From contig NC_061129.1 of the NCBI RefSeq assembly GCF_905220365.1, positions 5,332,803-5,396,802 of the forward strand: a stretch of DNA of 64,000 nucleotides, in the 5' to 3' direction. How positions within the stretch are numbered: position 1 is the stretch's first letter; every line of letters starts with the position of its first letter. The DNA comes from Vanessa cardui (taxonomy: Eukaryota; Arthropoda; Insecta; Lepidoptera; Nymphalidae). The notes beneath the pieces were generated by a model. That model saw nothing but the letters and a program-made list of their open reading frames with translations, made no database searches and was not told where the DNA came from. The translations under genes and the position numbers were made by a program. Of this stretch, positions 21,101-33,100 are shown piece by piece.

Positions 21101-24100
21101 TATGTCAACACCTACTACAACAAGTGTATTTCTTTTAACGCTTTGGTCATATACATTTTGTGAAAATTCATAATGTCGATTATCCTATATAATATTGTCT
21201 TAAAGAAGATACTCTTCATGAATATTCTTAATATGCATATGAAATGTTTTAAGTACAAATAGCGTATAAACCTCTTGTAACATACACGTATTCAGTATGT
21301 GTGCTCGAAGCAGCCCATGGAACATCGATATCGATATTATATCCAGCCGATATTGTGTTTATGCTCACTATCAAACTTATATTTATAAAATTACACGCGA
21401 ATATACTTGGTAGTTTTAATTATGTACTATTGTATTAAATGTATTTACATTACTTCCAGGCCGGGTTTGAATGTATGCAAAAATACCTATCTGGTTTCCA
21501 AATTGACATGGAAATGGTACATCCGGTTATGCGACCACTCCTACTAACATTGGGCGACCATCGCAATCTCAGTGTGAATGGAGCGAAGCGACTCTCTTAT
21601 CTGACTCAGTTATTCCCTTCAACATTCAGCGAGAAACTCTGTGAACAATTACTACAATTGTTGAAGAAACTTCTGGATTACTCGATTCAAACAAATAGAG
21701 GTAAGTGTAAAAAATCGAGTCGCCGAAGATGAAGAAAAAATTATGATTGATATCTTGATATTTATGTATATAATGTACTATTATTTTTTAGGTGGAAACT
21801 TCCTGCAAAGTGTTTCTAAAAACATGGAAAATGAACAAAAGATTATTATATTAATCGGTATATTCCACCAAATACCCGCCGCTTCCCCTCGTTTTATCGA
21901 TGTTCTTTGTCGTCTTATTTTCCATACCGAGAAATCGTTAATGATCGAAGCTGGGTCGCCATTCAGGGAGCCTCTCGTGAAATTTCTATTAAGGTAATTG
22001 AAAAGAAATTTAAGTAGTTTCAAACTTAAGTTAAAAGAGATGAACGGAACGCATTTTCCGTTTATGTTTCCTTCTTAATAACTGGTTAATTAGGTACACT
22101 TTTGACGTTTTTGTCAACATCTGTACCCATTTGTAAACGTAGCATTATGAGGGTACACTAGAAAAAGTTAATGAATAAGGATTTCACTGAAATAGTATCG
22201 ATAACTCACTCAAATGTCATTATTAATTTAATGCTAATGCAATGTTTATTGATCGTGGTTGTCGTAGGGTTAATTCTATGTTATATTTTGTAGGTACCCT
22301 AAGGAGACACTGGATCTGATAATGAGCGATAACAACATAAAGGATCAGCAGTGGAGCCGCTTCCTCGTGTACCTGGTGAAGCACCCGGAAGCGGGCCCGG
22401 CGTTCCGGGAGGCGCTGGCGACGTGCAAGAAGCAGCGGCTGATGCAGCTGCTGGCGGCGGGCTCGCTGGGCGCGGCCGCGGCGCCGGCCGACCGCGCCGA
22501 GATGCAGTTCCAGGCCGTGCGCGTCGTGTCGCTGCTCATCAAGTTTGACGACCAGTGGCTGTCCGCGCAGCACGACCTCGTCGAGCTGCTCAAGCGCATC
22601 TGGTGCAGCGATCAGTACCATGTGAGTGGCGGATCGGATCCATTCTCACTCGCTTATTGATTTTAAAATATAAATATTGGACAACATCACATACATTACT
22701 CTGATACCAATGTAAGTAGCTGAAGCACTTGTGTTATGGATAATCAGAAGTAACGAAGGTACCACAAACACCCAGACCCGAGACAACATAGAAAACTAAT
22801 GAATTTTCTACATCGACTTGGCCGGGAATCGAACCCGGGACCTCGGAGTATCGTACCTATGAAAACCGGTGTACACACCACTCGACCACGGAGGTCGTCA
22901 GTGATAGAGGTGTGTAGAGTAGAGGCTAAATGATTTCGTCTATATGTAATCGAACCTAATTTTCAGGATGTTCATAAAAAAGTGGAAAATGTGGACTGCA
23001 CGCACTGGAAGGAGCCCAAGTTGATCGTTAAGATTTTACTGCATTACTTCTGTCATCATCCGTCGAATATCGACTTGCTGTTTCAGTTATTGCGTGCCCT
23101 TTGTGATCGTTTTATACCTGATTTTCAAGTAAGCCCAAATACATTTACATTGTTTTATATTTTTAATTACTATTTAAAGTGCTCAGATAACAAAATGACC
23201 ACCAATGAAATTATTTTTCTCTTCAGTTTCTTCGCGATTTCCTCGAGAATACTGTAGCCCAGAATTACACAGTGGAATGGAAGCGATCCGCCTTTTTCCG
23301 CTTCGTGGAACATTTCTCGAGTGACGCCATGTCTCAAGAGCTCAAAGCGAAGGTCCTGCAGATGATTCTTATTCCATGTTTCGCCGTCAGCTTCGATAAG
23401 GGCCAGAAGATTGTCGGAGGTCCGCCTGCGCCTTACCAAGACAATCCAGACAATGTTGTTTCCGTTTTCATAAACAATGTAAGTTTTGCTTTAGACTATT
23501 TAATACCAATGTATAATTTTACACTCCAGCAAAATCTATACCTACATATAATACAATTGGAGTGTCTGTTTGTAATACTAAAACAACAGCTTTATACTAA
23601 ATGCCAGTGAAAATTACGTCAAAATCGGTCCAACCGTTCCAGAGTTTAGCCGGAATATATAGACCGACAAAAACAAAAGTTTTATTATATATATATTTTT
23701 TGTAAATGTACTGTGTACATATGTATGTATACACATTTATAAACGTACCGTTTTTTGGTATATGTAACGTGTATACATGTGTATGTATACACGGTACATA
23801 TACCAAAAAAATATATATACTAAAGCTTTTGTTTTTGTCTGTCTGTATATTCCGGCTAAACTCTGGAACGGTTGGACCGATTTTGACGTAACTTTCACTG
23901 GCAGAAATCTACTGATATGAGGAGTAACTTTTATGCAGACTGGATAAAGTGTTAAATAATGACAACAATGCTTAAACTCAGGTGATAGACCCGGAGAACC
24001 CATTCGCCTGCTCGGACGCGGTGCGCATCTCCCTGCTGCAGTTCGCGTGCCTGTTACTGGAGCAGGCCTCCGCACACATCCATGACGCTAACAACAAGAA

Positions 24101-27100
24101 GCAGGGCAACAAGCTAAGGCGCCTCATGACCTTCGCCTGGCCCTGTCTGCTGGGCAAGAACTTCGTCGATCCAGCCACCAGGTTCGATTCCTGTTCGTAT
24201 CCTCTGTTGTATTTCGGTTTATCCTGTACAAGTCGTAATCAGTTTTTTCTCGTTTCAGATATCACGGTCATCTTCTACTGAGTCACATCATCGCGAAATT
24301 CGCTATTCATAAGCGTATTGTTTTGCAAGGTAATTTCAAGGTCGAATTATTGGATTAAATATTTTTATTCTATATTTGAATTATTGCGGTGTCGTTTATA
24401 CCAATCGAATAAAGATAAACAAATCTTAGGTTTCGGTGTTTCATGCAATTTTGTAAAAGCTTTGTGATATTGTAGCATTACTACATTTATAACAAAAGAC
24501 TACTCTTACTAATTATATTCTCTTAATTAAACACAAATAAATGAAATTATTATTCTAAAAGTTTCGTTAACAATTTCGGTTATCTACAAAATATTTTTTT
24601 CTGAAAATTATATTTTCATAGATTACTCAGCCTCTCCGACTTATCATGTTAGGTTAATTCGATGTCAAATGTTGTTTATTTGGCTCGTGGTTGGTATAGA
24701 GTATAGTCACACACACACAGAGTAGTGAGGCATGTTGTGCGCAGTGTTCCACAGCCTGCTGAAGGCGCACGCGGTGGAGGCGCGCGCGGTGGTGCGCGCC
24801 GCGCTGGAGATCCTCACGCCCGCCATGCCGCAGCGCATGGAGGACGGCAACACCATGCTCACGCACTGGACCAAGAAGATCATCGTCGAGGACGGACATT
24901 CGGTTCAGCAGCTCTTCCACATCCTGCAGCTGGTGGTTCGCCATTACAAGGTATGGTGTTTTATGTTACTTCTCGAATCGATATACTATCGAATATCGAT
25001 AGTATCGATTATCTGCTTATATCTATACTTACTTCGCGTGCAGGTGTACTACCCAGTGCGTCACGCGCTAGTGGGGCATATGGTGGCGGCGATGCAGCGA
25101 CTGGGCTTCTCGGCTACCGCGTCCCTGGAGCACCGTCGCCTCGCCGTGGACCTCGCCGAGGTGGCGCTCAAGTGGGATCTGCAGCGGATACGCGATCACG
25201 CGCCCGTCGATACCGTCGTAAGATACTTAAATCTCGATAACCGAAGCAAACATAAACCTTTTTGTTTCCTAAAATGTTTCGGTATACACATGGAATTTGG
25301 GCGTAGGTGGCGACGTCCCCGAGCGGAGCCATGAAGCGCGTGTCGTCCGACGAGAGCGGCAACGAAACCCGCAAAGCGCTCAACACGGGCTGGGCCAGCC
25401 CGCAAGCGAGCGTGTCGAGAGCGGAACCCGACGCGGCCAAGCCGCTCGACAGGCAACACGTCGATGTCGTCGTCAACCTTCTTCTGAGGCTGGCCTGTCA
25501 GGTATGAACGGCAATCTGTGATTCAGTGTGCACATAATTTTGATTAGCTAGAGGGACCGATCGAGGATCCGTGACTCTCGCAAAGTCAATAAATCTTTCT
25601 TGGGGCAAAGTATCCGTTTCTATAATAAAATTCCGCAGACATTTTTAACTTTGCCTCTTCGTAAATTCAAATCCTTTATAAAAAATACATTGGTAAAAAA
25701 GGCATAGTCCTCGATACAAGATTTTGTAGATGATAAAAAAGCGTGGAATTAATACCTGTTGACTATCACACAGGATATATTAATTTAATAATTATATTAA
25801 CTAACATTACTTTGTATTTTTTAAATGTTGAAAAAGAGTAACCACTGAGTTTCTTGCCGGTTCTTCTCGGTAGAATCTACTTTCCGAACCGGTGGTAGCT
25901 TCACTTAATTGTTAATTGACGATTCAAAAGTGCTTGTAAAAGCCCACTTGAATAAAGTTTATTTTGATTTTTGTGTGCCTTAGGTGAACGAGGGCAGCGT
26001 GGCGGGCGCGGCGGCGGCGGGCGCGGGCGGCGGCGCGGCGGCGGGCGCGGCGGGCTCCCCGGGCGAGCAGCTGTCGCGGCGCTGCGTGCTGCTGCTGCGC
26101 GCCGCACTCAAGCCCGACGTGTGGCCGCATCTCTGCGAGCCGAAGCTCGCCTGGCTCGATAAAGTACTTTTTTTTTTCAATTAATTATTGTTAATGCATT
26201 TAGGTCGGACTCCTTCCTATATGCATTCGTGTATAGTAAGACACAAATTAGATGTAGCATCGGAAAATGCAATGGAATGAAAATAAAACTGATTAGTGCC
26301 GATTTACACAACCAATAGAAATAGCTCCCTATCGCGCCATTCGACGCTATTCGTCGCTATAGATTCACACGTCAGAGAAAGCAAGTGCATGTACATCGAC
26401 GCGTCAAATTACTACAACTACAAGTTACTACGTTTGTGCAAAGATCATATTCGCGTGAGAAATAAATATTGATAATTTGGGATAGCGTACTTAATTCGGA
26501 TGTGATCGGTTTTACGAACTTTGCCGATGCGCAGCTAAGTTGTGTCGTAATATACAGGAATACCTCATAAAATTAATTATATTGTAAAATTAAATGTTGT
26601 ACTGTATTCCTAACTAAGTTCTTACTCTGTAGGTATTTTCGACGGCTGACACCAATGCGGCGGCATGCGCTAACGCATGTACTGCTCTCGAACTGCTCGT
26701 TTTTCTGTTGGGAGTGTTGCGACGTGAACAGATTCTTGCCGCCCTGAAACCGCTACAGAGAGGTTTGGCGGCTTGCGTGGCATCGACTAATGCAAAGATC
26801 GTTCGACTCACTCACAACCTGCTCGCTAAGCTGACGGCGCTCTTTCCAACGGAACCCTCTGGGGCGGCACAAGCTTCTAAGGTAAAATTTTTGCATAAAC
26901 GAGCGAATTTAATATGCACGTTGCTCTTACATAGCTTGCAACAATTTCTATAAATTATATTTTGAATGTTATGACCAAGTCTTATTTTTTTACCTCAGTA
27001 CGAAGAGCTGGAAACACTGTATGCTTGCGTGAGCAAGTACGCGTTCGAAGGGCTGGCGACATACGAGAAGTCGACCGGCGGCGGCGGCAGCGGCGGCGCG

Positions 27101-30100
27101 GCGGGCGCGGCGGGCGGCGCGGGCGCGCTGCTGGGCCCGCTCATGATGCTGAAGGCGTGCTGCGCGTCCAGCGCCGGCTACGTCGACCGCCTGCTGCTGC
27201 CGCTGATGCGCGTGCTGCAGCGCATGGCGCGAGACCACGTCGCGCCCAATCCCGACGCAGCTACCTCCGACCTTTTGGTAAAATGGCTTTTCTTTATTGT
27301 ATAAATTAATTTATAATATAATTGATGATGATGATTAAGTGACTTTAAAACATTAAAACTTATTGTTAATAATTTTATTAAGAAAATGTTGATTGCTATA
27401 TTATTATTTATTATTAAAACAAGAATCACAGTAAATTTTATATTTTTTATAAAATTATTATATAATTTATCGTATATTTAATGATATAAATTTTTGTTTT
27501 TAGATTTTGGCACTAGATCTCTTAAAAGCACGTGTGTCTGTGATGCCGGTAGAAACGAGGAAAACTTTCATCGGTACCATACTTGTTGGACTCATTGAGA
27601 AAACTAATGACGCTAAAGTGAGCATTCCTACTGAACTTTACTCATATTTCATTGTTTTATTAAACTTTCCTCTAAATTGACTCTATAATGATATCAATAG
27701 GTTATGAAAGCTATCACTCGTATGGTGGAAGAGTGGGTGAAGTGGAAGGGTGCGGCGGCCGGAGCCGCGCCGTCCTTACGCGAGAAGTCTATTCTGCTTG
27801 TGAAGCTCATGCAGTATGTGGAGAAAAGGTTCCCTGACGATCTAGAGCTGAATGCTCACTTCCTTGATCTCATTAACTATGTTTACAGGTAATGCTATTT
27901 AAATATTTGTTCCTTAAATTATATAAGAGTCGAGATGGCCCAGTGGTTAGAACGCGTGCATCTTAACCGATGACTGCCGGTTCAAACCCAGGCAAGCACC
28001 GCTGTTTCATGTGCTTAATTTGTCTTTATAATTCATCTCGTGCTCAGCGGTGAAGGAAAACATCGTGAGGAAACCTGCATGTGACAAATTTCATAGAAAT
28101 TCTGCCACATGTGTATTCCACCAACCCGCATTGGAACAGCATGGTGGAATATGTTCCAAACCTTCTCCTCAAAGGGGAGAGGAGGCCTTTAGCCCAGCAG
28201 TGGGAATTTACAGGCTGCTGTTGTTCCTTAAATTATGCATATTTATCTTTTTTTATTAATGATGACTGTTGGTTAATTTTAAAATGTCAATATTTTAAAT
28301 TTTGATTATCAACAATTTATTTTTTTCATTTTAGAGATGAACATTTAAAAATTACTGAACTCTCAATGAAATTAGAGCCGGCATTTCTTGCGGGTCTGCG
28401 ATGTCCACAACCACACATTCGAGCAAAGTTCTTTGAAGTTTACGACGGTAGTGTGCGACGTCGTATATTTGATCGTCTACTTTATATAATCTGTTCTCAA
28501 AATTGGGAACATATTGGGCAGCACTTCTGGATCAAGCAGTGTTTGGAATTACTACTCGTTACTTGTGTTTCTAGTGAGTTCTTCAATTATTATTATTTAT
28601 TTTATTTATAATATTGTCAAATATTTTATCGGTAAATAATGATTGTTATAATTTTCAGGTTCCCAGATTCGTTTGTCAAATTCAAAGTATTTACTTCCAA
28701 ACATAACGGCAGTAATAAACTGGGCTGATAGTGAGGAGAGAAAGTCGTTCGTTATATTCAGCAACGTCAAAGAAGAATCTGCGGATGGATTCAGTGATTC
28801 ACTCGATCCAGATAAAGAGGATGTTCTAGATATGGATTTAGATTCGAGTTCCAATCAGAAAGATGATTTGACTAAAAACGTACCAAGGTAATGACGTTTT
28901 TTATTTACTAAATAGATGGTGAATCATTAAAAAATCGATTTCAAGAAATTTGACGACCTCCGTGGTCGAGTGGTGTGTACACCGGTTTTCATGGGTACGC
29001 CACTCTGAGGTCCCGGGTTCGATTCCTGGCCGAGTCGATGTAGATTACCATTAGTTTTCTATGTTGTCTCGGGTCTGGGTGTCTGTGGTACCGTCGTTAC
29101 TTCTAATTTCCATAAAACAAGTGCTTTAGCTACTTACATTGGGATCACCAAAAGAAATAAAACAAATATGTATCTAATCGATTATATGTTCGGGAAATAT
29201 TAAAGTGATTGTGTTATCGCAGACAACGTGCCCTGAACCAGATAGTGGCCAAGCAGTCGGAGTTCCTGGAGCTGGCGCGGCGCGTGCGCACGGAGCAGCT
29301 GGTGGTGGCGGCGGCGCAGCTCGCGCACATGGACGACGCGCTGGCGCACCACACGTGGCTGCGCCTGTTCCCCGCGCTCTGGGCCTCCTTCGACGAGCGA
29401 CAGCTCGCCGTGAGTACCCGCACCCTCTATTCGTTATATATGATATCGTTTTGAATGTACCCGCGCCCTCGCTTCGTTATATTTGGTGTCATTTTGAATG
29501 TTACATTTATAAATATATTTTCAGACGATAATGAATGAGATAGTGCCGTTCATTATATCAGGGGTGCACGTTATTCAAAGGGACCAACCGTTGAGTGCGC
29601 TTAATACGTTTATTGAAGCACTCGCTCGATGCAACCCACCTGTTTCGATTAAACCGTGAGTTCAATTAATTTCTCATTTCTTTTTGTGTTTAAATGTACG
29701 GTCGTTCATTCTGAAGTCCTCGATTCAAAAAGGTTTGACCAGAAAAAAATGTTGGTGTTACTGTCGATAAATTTTCAATAAAAGCCCAAAGATGTCGCTT
29801 CGGCAAAATTCGTAAAACCGATCACATCCGAATTGAGTACGCTATACCAAATTATCAATATTTATTTCTCATGCGAATATGATCTTTGCACAAACGTAAT
29901 AACTTGTAATATCATATGACCTAATATATTCGTCAATTTGACACGTGGATTTACATGCACTTGCTTTCTCTGACGCGCGAATCTATAGCGACGAATAGCG
30001 TCGAATGGCGCGATAGGGAGCTATTTCTATTGGTTTTATAAATCGGCAGTAATCGGTTTGAAATTATATTCCATTTATTTTCCATTGTATTTTCCGATGC

Positions 30101-33100
30101 TACATCTAATTTGTGTCCTACTATACAATCCTTCCGTGCCTCGAATAGCACGCAAAGCAGTGGGCGCTGCACCTGAAATTTGTTGTTGTGTCCAATTTAT
30201 CTTTCCATTGTATTATGAGAGCAAATAGATTGACTTTGCGCACACACCTGTACACTATAATATATCCTGCGTAGTTAGTTGCTCTTGGAATTGGCTTCTG
30301 TGACTGGATAACAGTATGTCATAATTATAAAATATACTTTCAATTAAATGGTTAAAAGTTTTTTTGTTGAGAATGGGACAATGATATCTTATGCCATTTA
30401 ACTGTCAGGAATATCTGTTAATTATTAGATTAAGTAGGGTCTAGAGTAGAATATGTAATAATAGTTTATTATAAATGTTTTTACTTGATTCATATTAGGC
30501 CTATGATGAAATATCTCGGAAAGACGCATAATCTGTGGCATCGAATGACATTGAATTTGGAACAAATGGCTATCGACCAAGCAAGCGGTCGGACCGTCCG
30601 TGAGGCTCTAGAAATTTACGACTATGATGTTGAATCGACCACGCCGACTGTAAGTATTAGTAATGAAGTAGTAAGTAAATATTGCTAAAGTTTTTTTTAT
30701 AAAACGTTTTTTTATTTTTTAGGAGGTCTTAGATTCATTAAGTGATATGTATGAATTATTACAAGAGGAAGATATGTGGTCTGGTCTGTGGCAGAAGCAT
30801 GCTCGGTATCGGGAGACTAACGTTGCTATTGCCTATGAACAGCAGGGCTTCTTCGAGCAAGCACAGGTATATATCGAGATATATTACATAAACATTTCAA
30901 TGTATTTGTGTTAACATGTTTTTAACATACAATTTAATTTATAATTAAACCTCACCAGGCCGCCTACGACGTCGCTATGGCTAAACTAAAACAAGAATAC
31001 TCCGCAAATCCGTCGTCTTACAACATGCACAAGGAGTGTACTCTTTGGACTCAACATTGGATCAAGTGTGCCAAGGAACTGAATCAATGGGATTCACTTT
31101 TAGAACTGGGCCTAACGAGAAACGTTCGAGATCCATTTTTGATACTGGAGAGTTCATGGAGGAACCCGAACTGGCCGACTATGAAAGATGCGCTCGCCGA
31201 AGTCGAGTACAACTGTCCAAAGGAACTAGGTAAAGTCGAATCGAAACGAATACTGTCTACGAGAAAGTAAAGTAAAGTAAAAAGTAAAGTAACAGCCTGT
31301 AAATTTCCCACTGCTGAGATAAGGCCTCCTCTTCCATTAAGGAGAAGGTTTGGAACGTATTCCACCACGCTGTTCCAATGCGGGTTGGTGGAATGCACAT
31401 GTGGCAGAATTTCGATGAAATTAGACACATGCAGGTTTCCTCACGATGTTTTCCTTCACCGCCGAGCATGAGATGAATTATAAACACAATTAAGCACATA
31501 TATATAGTGGTGCTTGCCTGGTTTGAACCCGCAATCATCGGTTAAGATGCACGCGTTCTAACCACTGGGCCATCTCATCTCGTCTACGAGAACGGGAGAG
31601 TTTTGATGAAAAATTTAAACATATTATATAATATCCGGCAGCGTGGCTCGTGAACCTGTACCGCGGGTACCTGTGCATCTGCGCGGGCGGCGAGCAGCAG
31701 CTGAGCGGCGTGGAGCGCCACGCGGAGGCGGCGGCGGCGCAGTGCCTGCGCGAGTGGCGCCGCCTGCCGCGCCTCGTGTCGCACGCGCACCTGCCGCTCC
31801 TGCGCGCCGCGCAGCAGCTCATGGAGCTCAGCGAGGCCGCACAGATACACACGGTAAACACACACCTCCGCGCTACTCTGCTCGCGGGACCCGAACTGCG
31901 AGTATTTACGAGTTACTTCCCTCGGCAGGGACTCCTGCACAGTCGGCCGACCTCGTTGCACGACATGAAGGCCATAGTGAAGACGTGGCGCAACCGGCTG
32001 CCCGTGGTGGCGGACCCGCTGTCGCACTGGGGCGCCATCTTCACGTGGCGTCAGCACCATTACCAGTTCATCGCCTCGCACTACGACTCGCAGACGGACC
32101 ACGCCTCCAACCATAGCATGCTCGGCGTACATGCCAGTGCACAGGTCTGTATCGAATGTAACGACGAAACTGACGTGTAGGAAATATTTGGAGCTTGTTA
32201 TATTAAAATTTATTATTTTTCCAGGCAATCATTCATTTTGCTAAAATAGCAAGAAAGCATAACCTCTCCGGTGTTTGTCTCGATTCATTACATCGCATAT
32301 ACACCATTCCGAGCGTTCCGATAGTGGACTGCTTCCAGAAAATACGACAGCAAGTCAAATGTCATATACAGATGTCCTGGACTGAAGGCAAGGATGAATT
32401 GCAAGAAGGGTTAGATATGATAGAATCCACGAACTTTAAGTACTTCACGAAAGAAATGACGGCGGAGTTCTACGCGTTCAAGGGATTGCTTTTGGCTCAG
32501 TTGGGTCGATCAGAGGATGCGAATAAAGCGTTTGCCGCGGCCGTACAATTACATGATACCCTTGTGAAGGCTTGGGCTCTGTGGGGTGATTACTTGGAGC
32601 AGATCTTTATAAGGGACCCGCGTCAGACACAAGTTGGTGTTTCGGCTATGACTTGTTTCCTTCACGCATGTCGACATCAAAATGAATCAAAATCTAGGAA
32701 ATATTGTGCCAAGGTATGTATCTAGCAATTTTCCAATTTGAAATTTACAACTAAACAACATTCTGTCAAAAATACATAAATAAACGAATCAAATATTTCA
32801 CTAAATTTAATTTTAATAAATCATTATTGTAACTTGTATAATTTATTTTGTAAGGTACTATGGATGTTAAGTTTCGACGATGAAAAGAATAGCCTCGCAG
32901 AGGCGCTGGATAAGTACTCGGTAGGTGTCCCGCCCGTGCAGTGGTTGCCGTGGATACCGCAGCTACTGGCGTGCCTCGTGCAGTACGACGGGAATGTCAT
33001 ATTGAACTTACTGAGCCATGTAAGTTTGTTTAAAACGCATACTGTGTTTTTGAAGTATATTTTTAGTATAAAACTATTTTCTTTTAAGCGGTGCTAAAAC

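Noticed and set aside
27923..28005. A tRNA gene (A and B boxes present)
   Set aside because: The boxes belong to a SINE head with target duplications and a long non-tRNA body; no acceptor stem or full cloverleaf can be formed.
28952..29030. A second tRNA gene
   Set aside because: Same reason: it is the head of a family B SINE present in four copies.
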